DNA of 64,000 bases from Pseudotabrizicola formosa (lineage in GTDB: Bacteria > Pseudomonadota > Alphaproteobacteria > Rhodobacterales > Rhodobacteraceae): NCBI RefSeq assembly GCF_002900965.1, contig NZ_PJOM01000001.1:620001-684000 (forward strand), written 5' to 3'. Below are positions 51,905-62,667 of this stretch, in pieces. The position numbers were made by a program, and so were the translations under genes. Position 1 is the first letter of the stretch; each line of letters begins with the position of its first letter. Below the pieces are notes generated by a model, which was given only the letters and a program-made list of their open reading frames with translations, ran no database searches and had not been told where the DNA came from.

Positions 51905-52276
51905 ATGAGCGCAATTACCATTCAGCAGATGGCCGACCGGGTTGCCGGGTTGATGCAGGACCGTCTTGGCATTCGTGGCAAGGACTTGCCTGACAAGCTG
52001 CGCCGGGGTGGCAGACTGCTGCCGCGCCCGGTGCGCGCGGCGGCGGAAGAGTTGGCCGGTTACGCGCAAAAGGCGCAGAATCCCAAGTTGCTGGTGCAGA
52101 TCGACCCGGCCCGCGTGGCCAGTTGCTATGACATCTGTTTGCGGCATCTGTCGGCACAGCGGGCCGGATCGCCCCTGCTGCGGGCATTGGTGCGCATCGG
52201 CACCACGGTTGCGCTGGGGCTGTTGGCCACGGCCGCGCTGGTGCTGCTTGTGCAGCGATTGCAGGGCCGGATCTGA
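51905..52276 (+). CDS. Conserved hypothetical protein with C-terminal membrane helix
   Basis: A 123-residue protein. Residues 1-90 are soluble and helical (MADRVAGLMQDRLGIRGKDL, then LLPRPVRAAAEELAGYAQKA), and a single transmembrane helix follows at about 97-117 (IGTTVALGLLATAALVLLVQ), with a short basic tail. This looks like a tail-anchored inner-membrane protein. I do not recognise a named family; similar short proteins occur in other Rhodobacteraceae. It sits between the divergent esterase and the convergent glyA, and ends before a strong shared hairpin. Confidence 0.7.
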   Translation: MSAITIQQMADRVAGLMQDRLGIRGKDLPDKLRRGGRLLPRPVRAAAEELAGYAQKAQNPKLLVQIDPARVASCYDICLRHLSAQRAGSPLLRALVRIGTTVALGLLATAALVLLVQRLQGRI

Positions 52277-52290
52277 CGTGCGCTGCGAAA

Positions 52291-52326
52291 CGGCCCCTGC
52301 TGTCCGCGAAAGGACGGCAGGGGCCG
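52291..52326. terminator. Bidirectional hairpin between the hypothetical gene and glyA
   Basis: CGGCCCCTGCTGTCC (52291-52305) pairs with GGACGGCAGGGGCCG (52312-52326), 15 base pairs with one G-T wobble and a GCGAAA loop. It lies 14 bases past the plus-strand stop and 28 bases past the glyA stop, so it probably ends both transcripts. Confidence 0.75.
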
Positions 52327-52354
52327 GTTCAGGCAGGGTCTTGGGTCGGGCGGA

Positions 52355-53650
52355 TCACAGATCCGGGTAGATCGGGAATTGCTTGCACAAGGTCTCGACC
52401 TCGGACTTCACGCGCTCTTCCACTGCGGCATTGCCATCTTCGCCATTGGCGGCCAGACCATCGACCACTTCGGTGATCCAACGGCCGATCTGGCGGAACT
52501 CTGCCTCGCCAAAGCCGCGCGTGGTGCCTGCGGGCGTGCCCAGACGCACGCCGGAGGTGATGGTGGGCTTTTCGGTGTCGAACGGGATGCCGTTCTTGTT
52601 GCAGGTGATATGCGCCCGGCCCAGTGCCTTTTCGGTGGCATTGCCCTTGACGCCCTTGGGCCGCAGGTCAACCAGCATCAGGTGGCTGTCGGTGCCGCCG
52701 GTGACGATATCAAGCCCGCCCTGCATCAGCTGATCGGCCAGTGCCTGCGCGTTCTTGATGACCTGAGCCTGATAGGTCTTGAACTCGGGCCGCAGCGCCT
52801 CGCCGAAGGCGACGGCCTTGGCGGCGATCACATGCATCAGGGGGCCGCCCTGAATGCCGGGGAAGATGGCCGAGTTGAACTTTTTAGCGAGGGCCTCGTC
52901 ATTGGTCAGGATCATGCCGCCGCGCGGGCCGCGCAGGGTTTTGTGGGTGGTGGTGGTCGCCACATGCGCATGCGGGAAGGGCGAGGGGTAGAGGCCCGCC
53001 GCCACCAGCCCGGCGAAATGCGCCATATCGACCAGCAGATAGGCACCAACGGAGTCGGCAATCTCGCGCATGCGGGCAAAGTCGATGATGCGCGGAATGG
53101 CCGAGCCGCCGGCGATGATCATCTTGGGCTTGTGCTCGGCCGCCAGCGCCGCGACCTGATCATAGTCCAGGAGCAGATCCTGCTTGCGCACGCCGTATTG
53201 CACGGCCTTGAACCACTTGCCCGACTGGTTGGGCGCGGCGCCATGGGTGAGGTGGCCACCGGCATCGAGCGACATGCCCAGAATCGTGTCGCCCGGTTGC
53301 AGCAGGGCCTGGAACACGCCCTGATTGGCCTGAGAGCCGGAGTTGGGCTGCACATTGGTAAAGCCGCAGCCGAACAGCTGGCAGGCCCGCTCGATGGCCA
53401 GATTTTCGGCGATGTCCACATATTGGCAGCCGCCGTAATAGCGCTTGCCCGGATAGCCTTCGGCGTATTTGTTGGTCATCACCGAGCCCTGCGCCTCCAT
53501 CACGGCGCGGCTGACGATGTTTTCCGATGCGATCAGCTCGATCTCATGGCGCTGACGCCCCAGTTCCTGCGTCATCGCGCCGAACAGCTCGGGGTCGCGC
53601 GAGGACAGAGTTTCGGTGAAAAAGCCGTTGTCACGGTGCGGGGCGTTCAT
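52355..53650 (-). CDS. glyA: Serine hydroxymethyltransferase
   Basis: A 431-residue PLP enzyme that interconverts serine plus THF with glycine plus methylene-THF. The cofactor Lys is K237 in [14 protein letters not shown]. Other hallmarks are [43 protein letters not shown] and [23 protein letters not shown] 53650 with GGAGACG upstream is taken; the frame is open 18 codons further. It works with the glycine cleavage system encoded 7 kb away to supply C1 units. No glycine riboswitch is seen in front of it. Confidence 0.97.
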   Translation of the reverse strand: MNAPHRDNGFFTETLSSRDPELFGAMTQELGRQRHEIELIASENIVSRAVMEAQGSVMTNKYAEGYPGKRYYGGCQYVDIAENLAIERACQLFGCGFTNVQPNSGSQANQGVFQALLQPGDTILGMSLDAGGHLTHGAAPNQSGKWFKAVQYGVRKQDLLLDYDQVAALAAEHKPKMIIAGGSAIPRIIDFARMREIADSVGAYLLVDMAHFAGLVAAGLYPSPFPHAHVATTTTHKTLRGPRGGMILTNDEALAKKFNSAIFPGIQGGPLMHVIAAKAVAFGEALRPEFKTYQAQVIKNAQALADQLMQGGLDIVTGGTDSHLMLVDLRPKGVKGNATEKALGRAHITCNKNGIPFDTEKPTITSGVRLGTPAGTTRGFGEAEFRQIGRWITEVVDGLAANGEDGNAAVEERVKSEVETLCKQFPIYPDL

Positions 53651-53912
53651 GGGCGTCTCCTGCCTGATCCGGGGGTCGGGATGGTGCCCATTTAGACCAA
53701 GCACAGCCCCCGGGAAAGGGAGGAAAACGACGCATCCCCGGATGGGGGCGAAATTTCGGAAGCCGGGGAGGATGCAGGGGCGGTTGATCCGGGCCTCGGG
53801 CCGGTTAGAAGGGCGGGGCAGATCCTGCGCACCACTTTCGTCCCGCGCTCGCGCAGCAAGGGTTGAGTTCCCGCCTCCGGCCCGTCAAGACTGTGCACAA
53901 GGGAGACCCATT

Positions 53913-54677
53913 GTGCCTATGTCCGGAATTGCCTTTCGTGCCAGTGCAACGCCCGTCGCTCAGGCCGCTTTGGCGGAGCTGACGGCGCGGCATGGGCAGA
54001 CCGCCCTTGGCCATGCCCGCGTGGTGGTGGCGCTTGGCGGCGATGGCTTCATGTTGCAGACGCTGCATGACACCCAGAGTGCGGGCCTGCCGGTGTACGG
54101 CATGAACTGCGGCACGGTGGGCTTTTTGATGAATGCCTATGAGCCGAAGGGGCTGGCCGACCGGCTTGCGGCGGCCGAAGAAACCGTGATCAACCCGCTG
54201 CACATGCGCGCCACCACCGTGGGGGGGCGGGTGGTCGAGGCGCTGGCGATCAACGAGGTGTCGATGCTGCGCGCCGGGCCGCAGGCGGCAAAGCTGGCGA
54301 TCTATGTCGATGGCCGGCTGCGGCTGGAAGAGCTGGTCTGCGACGGGGCGCTGTTGTGCACGCCTGCCGGGTCCACCGCCTATAACTATTCGGCGCATGG
54401 CCCGATTCTGCCGATCGGGTCGGATGTGCTGGCGCTGACCGCCGTTGCCGCCTTTCGCCCCCGCCGCTGGCGCGGGGCCTTGCTGCCGAAAACCGCGGTG
54501 GTGCGGTTCGAGGTGATCCACCCCGACAAGCGCCCGGTGATGGCCGATGCCGATGGCCGGTCGGTGCGCGATGTGGTGTCGGTCGAGATCCGGTCCGAGC
54601 CGGAGATCTGCCACCGCATCCTGTTCGATCCGGGCCATGGGCTGGAGGAACGCCTGCTGGTCGAACAATTTGCCTGA
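53913..54677 (+). CDS. nadK: NAD kinase
   Basis: A 254-residue NAD+ kinase making NADP+. The GGDG motif is in VVVALGGDGFMLQTLHDTQS, followed by YGMNCGTVGFLMN, AINEVSMLR, and LLCTPAGSTAYNYSAHGPIL, all diagnostic. GTG 53913, 8 bases after GGGAGA, is favoured over ATG 53919. The length matches the short alphaproteobacterial form. The frame extends far upstream into the glyA promoter region and is not coding there. It is divergent from glyA; folate and NADP metabolism may share regulation, without evidence in the sequence. Confidence 0.95.
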   Translation: MPMSGIAFRASATPVAQAALAELTARHGQTALGHARVVVALGGDGFMLQTLHDTQSAGLPVYGMNCGTVGFLMNAYEPKGLADRLAAAEETVINPLHMRATTVGGRVVEALAINEVSMLRAGPQAAKLAIYVDGRLRLEELVCDGALLCTPAGSTAYNYSAHGPILPIGSDVLALTAVAAFRPRRWRGALLPKTAVVRFEVIHPDKRPVMADADGRSVRDVVSVEIRSEPEICHRILFDPGHGLEERLLVEQFA

Positions 54678-54707
54678 CCCCGCCGCGCGGGCGATCGGGC
54701 GCTGACG

Positions 54708-56126
54708 TCAGGGCCTGTCGCCCCAGCCTTCGAGCTTGCGATAGAGGGTGGAGGGCGACAGATCCAGCACCCGCGCCGCCCTTGGCACCGAGCCATCGCT
54801 GCGGGCGATGGTTTCGCGGATCACCAGCCGTTCGATCTCTGCCATGCTGCGGCCGATCAGGCCGGTGAAAGCGTCGCCTTCCCCGTCTGCGCCGGGCATG
54901 ACCGGGGGCGGCGCGCGCCCTTCGCGCTGCAGCGAGGCGGGCAGCATGTCCAGCGTGATCCGCCCGCCCGGGTTCAGCACCACGACGCTGCGGATGACAT
55001 TCAGCAGCTGCCGCACATTTCCGGGCCAGCTGTGGCCGCGGAACAGAGCCAGCACGTCGGGGGCAAAGCCGTCAAACTGCCGCCCCTCTTCGCGGGCAAA
55101 GCGGTCGAGCATGGTCTGGGCGATGTCCACCACATCATCGCCACGCGCCCGCAGGGGCGGCATGTGGATCGGCACCACGAAGAGCCGGTAATACAGATCT
55201 TCGCGCAACGCGCCCCGGCGCACGGCCTCTGCCGGGTCGCGGTTGGTGGCGCAGATGATGCGCACATCCACCTTGCGCGGCTGAACCGCGCCCGGCGGCT
55301 GCACCAGGGAGGTCTGCAAAAAGCTCAGGAGCCTGGGTTGCAGGGCCGGGGCCAGCTCGCAGATCTCATCCAGAAACAGCGTGCCGCCATCTGCCGCCAC
55401 CGCCGCGCCCGGCGTGTCGGAGAGTGTGCCGGTGACGCTGCCCTTCCTGTGGCCGAACACGTCCGTGTCCAGCAGATCCTGCGGGATGGCCCCGCAGTTC
55501 AGCGTGATGAACGGGCCTGTGGCGCGCGGGCTGCCTGCGTGGACGGCCAGCGCGCAGAGCTCTTTGCCGGTGCCGCTTTCGCCGGTGATGAACACCGTGG
55601 CCATCGACCCCGCCACCGACCGGATCATGGCCTTCACCTTCTGCATGGCGGCAGAAGAGCCGATCAGCAGGGTATCGGCCGCCGCTGCCGCCGGTATGGC
55701 GCCGACCCCGGGGCTGGTCTTTGGTGTCGGGCTGATAGGTGCCGGGTCAGGGCGGGCGGTGATCGCGCGTTGCACGGCGGCCAGCAGCCGCGCGGTGTCA
55801 AAGGGATTGTGGGCCAGCACGTCCTGCGCGCCGGCCCGCATGGCTTCGACCGTGTGGGGCAGGCTGGGGGTGGCGGTGAATGCGATGACCTGCGCCTCTG
55901 GCCGCAGGGCCAGCAGATCGCGCAGCAGCGCCAGACCCGCGCCGCCTTCAAGCTCCAGATCCAGCAGCACCGTCAGCGCCCCGGTTTCACGAAACAGCAC
56001 CAGTGCCTCGGCCACGGTGCCTGTGGTGCGCAGCGCATAGCCTGCCGGTCGCAGCACTGAGCGGCAGGCCATCTGCACCTCTGGCACATCTGTGAGCAGG
56101 AGCAGCGGCACAGGCCCGGGGGTCAT
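54708..56126 (-). CDS. NtrC-family response regulator with altered GAFTGA loop
   Basis: A 472-residue three-domain regulator. The receiver (1-115) has Asp56 in LTVLLDLELEGG, but the conserved Lys is Asn107 (AHNPF). The AAA+ domain (about 155-390) has Walker A GESGTGKE (182-189), Walker B GGTLFLDEI and the arginine-finger region REDLYYRLFVVPI. The loop that contacts sigma-54, GAFTGA, reads GSVTGT at 229-234. The C-terminal Fis-type helix-turn-helix is intact (VPRAARVLDLSPSTLYRKLE). It overlaps the Hpt-like gene upstream by 4 bases. Rhodobacter NtrC also lacks the canonical loop and acts with sigma-70, so this one may do likewise. LuxO is a structural analogue. Confidence 0.88.
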   Translation of the reverse strand: MTPGPVPLLLLTDVPEVQMACRSVLRPAGYALRTTGTVAEALVLFRETGALTVLLDLELEGGAGLALLRDLLALRPEAQVIAFTATPSLPHTVEAMRAGAQDVLAHNPFDTARLLAAVQRAITARPDPAPISPTPKTSPGVGAIPAAAAADTLLIGSSAAMQKVKAMIRSVAGSMATVFITGESGTGKELCALAVHAGSPRATGPFITLNCGAIPQDLLDTDVFGHRKGSVTGTLSDTPGAAVAADGGTLFLDEICELAPALQPRLLSFLQTSLVQPPGAVQPRKVDVRIICATNRDPAEAVRRGALREDLYYRLFVVPIHMPPLRARGDDVVDIAQTMLDRFAREEGRQFDGFAPDVLALFRGHSWPGNVRQLLNVIRSVVVLNPGGRITLDMLPASLQREGRAPPPVMPGADGEGDAFTGLIGRSMAEIERLVIRETIARSDGSVPRAARVLDLSPSTLYRKLEGWGDRP

Positions 56127-56647
56127 TTTGGCGGGCCTTTGTCGGCCGTTTCGACAAAGCCGATCAAGGCCGCCACCCCGGCCAGAACCGATGGCCCGAT
56201 GTCGTGCATCAGCGCCATGTCGCCGGCCATGGCGGCCCGGTTCAGGGCCTGTGCGCCATGCTGCAAGCCGCGCGCCCCGGCGGTTCCGGCCAGCATCACC
56301 AAGACATGGCTATGCGCGTCCACCATGCGCGCGTCGGATTGCGCCAGCCCCTGCGCGAGGGATGTCTGCACCTGGCGCAGATCGACGGCCATTTGCTGGG
56401 TCAGCTCGGCTGCCCGCTCTGGCCCGGCCAGCGCCAGCAAGGTGGCGAACACGCCATCTTCCACGGCACCGGGCTGGAGGGTTTGCAGCAGGTTCAGCGC
56501 CTGCTCGGCCTCGGCCAGCGCCAGCCGGGCCGGGCCGGGCAGGGCGCAGCCGCCAAGCCGGGTCAGCGCTGCGCGCAGCACCGCAAACTGCGCGCCCATG
56601 TCACGCAGAGTCAGGGCAGAGCAATGCGCGACGATGGAGTCAACCAT
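56123..56647 (-). CDS. Hpt-like (LuxU-like) helical protein
   Basis: A 174-residue, almost all-helical protein with no membrane segment. The stretch DAHSHVLVMLAGTAGARGLQ (about 110-129) aligns with the Hpt signature HxLKG..G..GA if His114 is the phosphoacceptor, but the Lys and first Gly of the signature are Val and Met. The following helix ALNRAAMAGDMALMHDIGPS fits the second half of an Hpt bundle. The first 90 residues form additional helices. The stop overlaps the start of the NtrC-family regulator by 4 bases, so it is the likely phosphodonor or a pseudo-Hpt partner. Assignment is based on pattern and context, not on a full motif. Confidence 0.6.
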   Translation of the reverse strand: MVDSIVAHCSALTLRDMGAQFAVLRAALTRLGGCALPGPARLALAEAEQALNLLQTLQPGAVEDGVFATLLALAGPERAAELTQQMAVDLRQVQTSLAQGLAQSDARMVDAHSHVLVMLAGTAGARGLQHGAQALNRAAMAGDMALMHDIGPSVLAGVAALIGFVETADKGPPK

Positions 56648-56730
56648 GTACCAAATCTACCGCAAGGCCCGCATCTGTCCAACATCTTTGCTGGTGCCCG
56701 CACCGGGGCTGCAAGCCCTTGCTTTCCCTG

Positions 56731-58623
56731 TCAGGCTTTGGCCAGACCAAGGCCTTGCAGCGCCACGCGGATTTCATCGAGGATGGCCGGATCATCTATG
56801 GTGGCCGGCATTTTCCACGCCTTGCCATCGGCGATGCTGACCATGGTGGCCCGCAGGATCTTGCCCGAGCGGGTCTTGGGCAGACGGTCCACCACCACCG
56901 CGCGCTTGAAGTCGGCCACCGGGCCGATCTTGTCGCGCATCAGTTGCACGCATTCGGCCACCACATCGGCCGGGGCACGGTCCACGCCCTTGTTTAGGCA
57001 CAAGAACCCCAGCGGCGACTGGCCTTTTAGCGCATCTGCCACCCCGATCACCGCGCATTCGGCCACATCGCGGTGCCCGGCTAGCACCTCTTCCATCGCG
57101 CCGGTGCTAAGGCGATGGCCTGCCACGTTGATCACATCATCGGTGCGGGCCATGATGTAGAGGTAGCCCTTGGCATCGACATAGCCGGCATCCCCGGTCT
57201 CGTAATAGCCGGGGAAATGCGACAGGTAGGATTTCACGAAGCGCTCTTCGGCGTTCCACAGCGTCGGCAGGGTGCCGGGCGGCAGCGGCAGCTTTATGGC
57301 AATCGCGCCCAGCGTGCCGGGGGCGACCTCATGCCCGCCTTCATCGAGCACCCGCACGTCATAGCCGGGCATGGCGACTGCCGGGCTGCCGATCTTGATG
57401 GGCACAAGACCAAGGCCCAGCGGGTTGGCGGCGATGGCATAGCCGGTTTCGGTCTGCCACCAATGGTCGATCACCGGCACCTTCAGGTGCTGCCCGGCCC
57501 AGTCCACCGTATCGGGGTCGGCCCGCTCGCCCGCCAGAAACAGCGCCTGCAGGGTGGAAGTGTCGTAATCCTTGATCAGCGCGCCCGTCGGATCATCGCG
57601 CTTGATCGCGCGCAGGGCGGTGGGGGCGGTGAAGAAGGACTTTACCTTGTGCTCTTCGAGCACTCGCCAGAAGGTGCCGGCATCGGGCGTGCCCACCGGC
57701 TTGCCTTCGAACACAATTGTGGTGCAACCGGCGATCAGCGGCGCATAGCAGATGTAGCTGTGCCCCACGACCCAGCCGACATCCGACGCCGCCCAGAACA
57801 CATCGCCCACGCCGCAATTGTAGATCGCCCGCATCGTCCATTGCAGCGCCACCAGATGCCCTGCCGTGGGCCGCACCACACCCTTGGGGGCGCCGGTGGT
57901 GCCGGAGGTATAGAGGATATAGGCCGGATGATTGCCTTCGACCGGCACGCAGTCCGCCGGTTCGGCGCCGTGTTGTAAGCTGTGCCAGTCCAGATCACGG
58001 CCTTCGGTCAGCTGTGCCATTTCATGTTCGCGTTGCAGGATCACGCAGAACTCGGGCTTGTGGTGGGCCATGTCGATGGCCCCGTCCAAGAGCGGTTTGT
58101 AATGCACCACGCGCGAGGGTTCGACGCCGCAACTGGCCGCGATGATGGCGCGGGGTTTGCAATCGTCGATCCGGACCGCCAGTTCGGCCGCAGCAAAGCC
58201 GCCGAACACCACCGAATGGATCGCCCCCAGCCGGGCGCAGGCCAGCATCGCCTCCAGGGCTTGGGGCACCATCGGCATGTAGATGATGACCCGGTCGCCC
58301 TTGGTGACTCCCTTGGCCTTCAGCGCGCCGGCCAGACGCGAGACACGATCCTGCAGGTCGGCATAGGTGATGACAGTTTTGGTGCCGGTGACCGGGCTGT
58401 CGTGGATGATGGCGGGCTGATCGCCGCGCCCGGCCTGCACATGCCGGTCCACCGCGTTCCAGCAGGTGTTCACCATGCCGTCGGTGAACCATTCATAGAG
58501 CGGCGCGCGACTGTCGTTCAGCGCGCGGGAGGGTTTGCGGACCCAATCGATGGCCCCCGCGGCATCCATCCAGAAGCCCTCGGGGTCGGCCTGCCATTTT
58601 GCGTAGATATCAGAATAACCCAT
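56731..58623 (-). CDS. prpE: Propionyl-CoA synthetase (PrpE)
   Basis: A 630-residue AMP-forming acyl-CoA synthetase. It starts with SDIYAKWQADPEGFWMDAAG, has the adenylation signature YILYTSGTTGAPKGVVRPT, VPVIDHWWQTETGYAIAAN, and ends with the acetylatable Lys in LPKTRSGKILRATM. RPTAGHLVAL and the IDWVRKPSRAL N-terminus favour propionate rather than acetate. It activates propionate to propionyl-CoA in the cytosol. It reads alone, with a 440-base upstream region that carries three TTTGCAAA-type motifs, as expected for control by a short-chain-acyl-CoA regulator. The acs and pcc genes are not in the window. Confidence 0.93.
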   Translation of the reverse strand: MGYSDIYAKWQADPEGFWMDAAGAIDWVRKPSRALNDSRAPLYEWFTDGMVNTCWNAVDRHVQAGRGDQPAIIHDSPVTGTKTVITYADLQDRVSRLAGALKAKGVTKGDRVIIYMPMVPQALEAMLACARLGAIHSVVFGGFAAAELAVRIDDCKPRAIIAASCGVEPSRVVHYKPLLDGAIDMAHHKPEFCVILQREHEMAQLTEGRDLDWHSLQHGAEPADCVPVEGNHPAYILYTSGTTGAPKGVVRPTAGHLVALQWTMRAIYNCGVGDVFWAASDVGWVVGHSYICYAPLIAGCTTIVFEGKPVGTPDAGTFWRVLEEHKVKSFFTAPTALRAIKRDDPTGALIKDYDTSTLQALFLAGERADPDTVDWAGQHLKVPVIDHWWQTETGYAIAANPLGLGLVPIKIGSPAVAMPGYDVRVLDEGGHEVAPGTLGAIAIKLPLPPGTLPTLWNAEERFVKSYLSHFPGYYETGDAGYVDAKGYLYIMARTDDVINVAGHRLSTGAMEEVLAGHRDVAECAVIGVADALKGQSPLGFLCLNKGVDRAPADVVAECVQLMRDKIGPVADFKRAVVVDRLPKTRSGKILRATMVSIADGKAWKMPATIDDPAILDEIRVALQGLGLAKA

Positions 58624-59063
58624 CCTGCGCGCCTCCTCCCAACGCTTGCAGGAGTGTTACGGCATCGGTGGCCAAACGCGCAACAATGTTACCGCCGGAC
58701 ATTGGGCGCGCCGCCTCAAAATATTTGCAGAATTGTGCGTTGCTTGCTGCAAATATTTGCAAATTGGCGCAGAACGTGAATAAATCCGATAAATCCGAAG
58801 CTGTTTGCAAAATTTGGCAGTCCATGTCTGCGACTCTCTCGCGCCGGGCGCAGGGTGACCGGAAGGCGGGATGTCTTTGGCTCTGGGTGAGCTTTGATGA
58901 TCTTAACCTGCCCGAGGAGGGATGATGCGGGGCAGGCGGCTGCCCTTGCTGCGATGTCTTGCGGGCAGGGGGCGCAGGGCCGCGATTGCGGGCAGCGAGA
59001 ATCGCCTTCCAGAGAGATTGCCAAACAGCTAAGACAAGTCTGGTCCTCTGAGCGGTTGAGATT
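58624..59063. other. Regulatory region between prpE and the HWE kinase
   Basis: A 440-base divergent region without a convincing gene. From the prpE side it holds the AT-rich motif cluster at 58724-58811 and a short direct repeat (TAAATCCGA twice, 58780-58798). From the kinase side it is GC-rich, with several GGGCAG/CTGCCC inverted pieces around 58930-58950. The promoters of both genes must lie here. No tRNA or known small RNA pattern is seen. Confidence 0.55.
58724..58811. promoter_or_regulatory. Cluster of TTTGCAAA motifs, probable ScfR/RamB-type operators
   Basis: Three motifs: TTTGCAGA (58724-58731), TTTGCAAA (58756-58763, preceded by GCTGCAAA-TA) and TTTGCAAA (58804-58811, followed by AT-TTGGCA). 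R. sphaeroides PccR, a short-chain fatty acyl-CoA regulator, is reported to use TTTGCAAA repeats at propionyl-CoA genes, and RamB of Corynebacterium binds a TTTGCAAA core at acetate genes. The motifs lie 100-190 bases upstream of the prpE start codon. The spacer differs from the reported N4 repeat, so the exact regulator is uncertain. Confidence 0.6.
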
Positions 59064-60128
59064 ATGTCGCACGATTTGCAGCCTGTTCCACGACCACTGC
59101 CATTGATCGGACGAGGGCCGATGGCGCGTCAGATCGCGCAATTCGACTGGAGCACCACGCCCTTGGGCCCGATTGGCACCTGGCCGATATCCTTGTTGGC
59201 GGCTGTCAGGATCATGGTGGGGCAACAGCATGCGTCTTGCATTTTCTGGGGTCCGGACCTGACGATGCTGTACAATGACGCCTATGGCCCGATGCTTGGG
59301 TTACGACAGTCTGCGGCGCTTGGCGCGCCTGCCAAGACTGTCTGGCCCGAGATCTGGGGCGATATCCTGCCTTTGATCGAAAAGGCACTGGCGGGGGACG
59401 GGCTGTTTTTCTCGAGATTGCCGTTGACGATGACCCGGCATGGTTATGAAGAACAGACATACTGGACCTTTTCCTACAGTCCGTTGCACGACGATGAGGG
59501 TGTCGTGCGGGGGATGATCAATATTGCCGCCGACGAAACCGCAAATGTCGAGGTGCAGACGCGTGAGGATGCGATGCGGATGGAATTGTCGCATCGCATG
59601 AAGAACATGTTTGCCGTCACCTCATCTGTCGTGTCTTCCAGCCTGCGCGCGGCACCGGACCTGCAGCGCGCCCGCGAGACGGTGCCAGCGCGGATCCGGG
59701 CGCTTGGGCAGGCGCAGCAGATGCTGCAGGCGACCTCGGCGCTGGACATAACCGAGGTGATTGACCGGTGTCTTGCAGCACATCTGGATCGCAGCGAGCG
59801 GTTTTCGTCAGAGGGGCCGCCGATCCTGTTGAAGCCGGATCAGGCGCTGGGTCTGTCGCTGATCCTGTTTGAACTGGCGACCAATGCGGTGAAATATGGT
59901 GCCTTGTCCCGTGCAGAAGGCAGCGTGCGCATTTCCTGGACGCTTGCAGAGGACGGACAGTTGTCGCTGGTCTGGCAAGAGCAGGGTGGCCCGGTGGTCA
60001 CGCCCCCTGCGTCGCACGGCTTTGGCTCTCAGTTGCTGAACAAGGTGGGGCCGGGCTATTTTTCGGGTGTCGGCAAGATCGACTACAGCCCCGGGGGTGT
60101 TACCTATCAGCTGAGCGGAAAAGTCTAG
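59064..60128 (+). CDS. HWE-family sensor histidine kinase with PAS-like sensor
   Basis: A 354-residue cytosolic kinase without membrane segments. Residues about 25-155 form a PAS-like sensor (PLGPIGTWPISLLAAVRIMV, FWGPDLTMLYNDAYGPMLG, WTFSYSPLHDDEGVVRGMIN). The HWE dimerisation box is MELSHRMKNMFAVTSSVVSS with phospho-acceptor His177, the N box is FELATNAVKYGALS, and the WxE motif that names the class is in LVWQEQGGPV. HWE kinases often act in the general stress response or light sensing. The flavin-binding Cys of LOV domains is not seen. No response regulator lies next to it, so it is an orphan. Confidence 0.9.
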   Translation: MSHDLQPVPRPLPLIGRGPMARQIAQFDWSTTPLGPIGTWPISLLAAVRIMVGQQHASCIFWGPDLTMLYNDAYGPMLGLRQSAALGAPAKTVWPEIWGDILPLIEKALAGDGLFFSRLPLTMTRHGYEEQTYWTFSYSPLHDDEGVVRGMINIAADETANVEVQTREDAMRMELSHRMKNMFAVTSSVVSSSLRAAPDLQRARETVPARIRALGQAQQMLQATSALDITEVIDRCLAAHLDRSERFSSEGPPILLKPDQALGLSLILFELATNAVKYGALSRAEGSVRISWTLAEDGQLSLVWQEQGGPVVTPPASHGFGSQLLNKVGPGYFSGVGKIDYSPGGVTYQLSGKV

Positions 60129-60216
60129 GACGGGCCGAAGGCGTGTGTCAGTTCGCGTCGCAGGACGGGCTTGCCAATCGACAGAATGCTCTGGCCGGGC
60201 GGCGGATCTGGCGCAT

Positions 60217-60242
60217 GTCCCCCTGCTGTGACGCAGGGGGAC
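60217..60242. terminator. Hairpin between the HWE kinase and maeB
   Basis: GTCCCCCTGC (60217-60226) pairs perfectly with GCAGGGGGAC (60233-60242), loop TGTGAC. It lies 7 bases past the maeB stop and 90 bases after the kinase stop; it probably serves maeB and perhaps both convergent transcripts. No U tract is visible. Confidence 0.5.
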
Positions 60243-60248
60243 GGGGCC

Positions 60249-62528
<2,280 letters not shown>

Positions 62529-62547
62529 TTTCGCCTCCCGACAAATT

Positions 62548-62565
62548 TGGTTTAGCCTTAAACCA
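62548..62565. repeat. Inverted repeat in the maeB/VOC-cupin divergent region
   Basis: TGGTTTA-GCCT-TAAACCA, 7-bp arms, located 20 bases before the maeB start and about 100 bases before the start of the divergent gene. Its position suits an operator for maeB. No regulator is known to me that matches it. Confidence 0.45.
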
Positions 62566-62667
62566 TTTATTTTGATCCGCCAACCGGCTGCGTGCGCCAA
62601 GGCCGCCGCCGTGGCTTGCAAATTTCGCCGGCCGGTTCCAGCATGGCGGCACAATCCGGGGATAGCC

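Noticed and set aside
58599-58925. A 108-codon open frame in the prpE-kinase intergenic region
   Set aside because: It crosses the regulatory motif cluster, has no ribosome site and shows no recognisable protein pattern.
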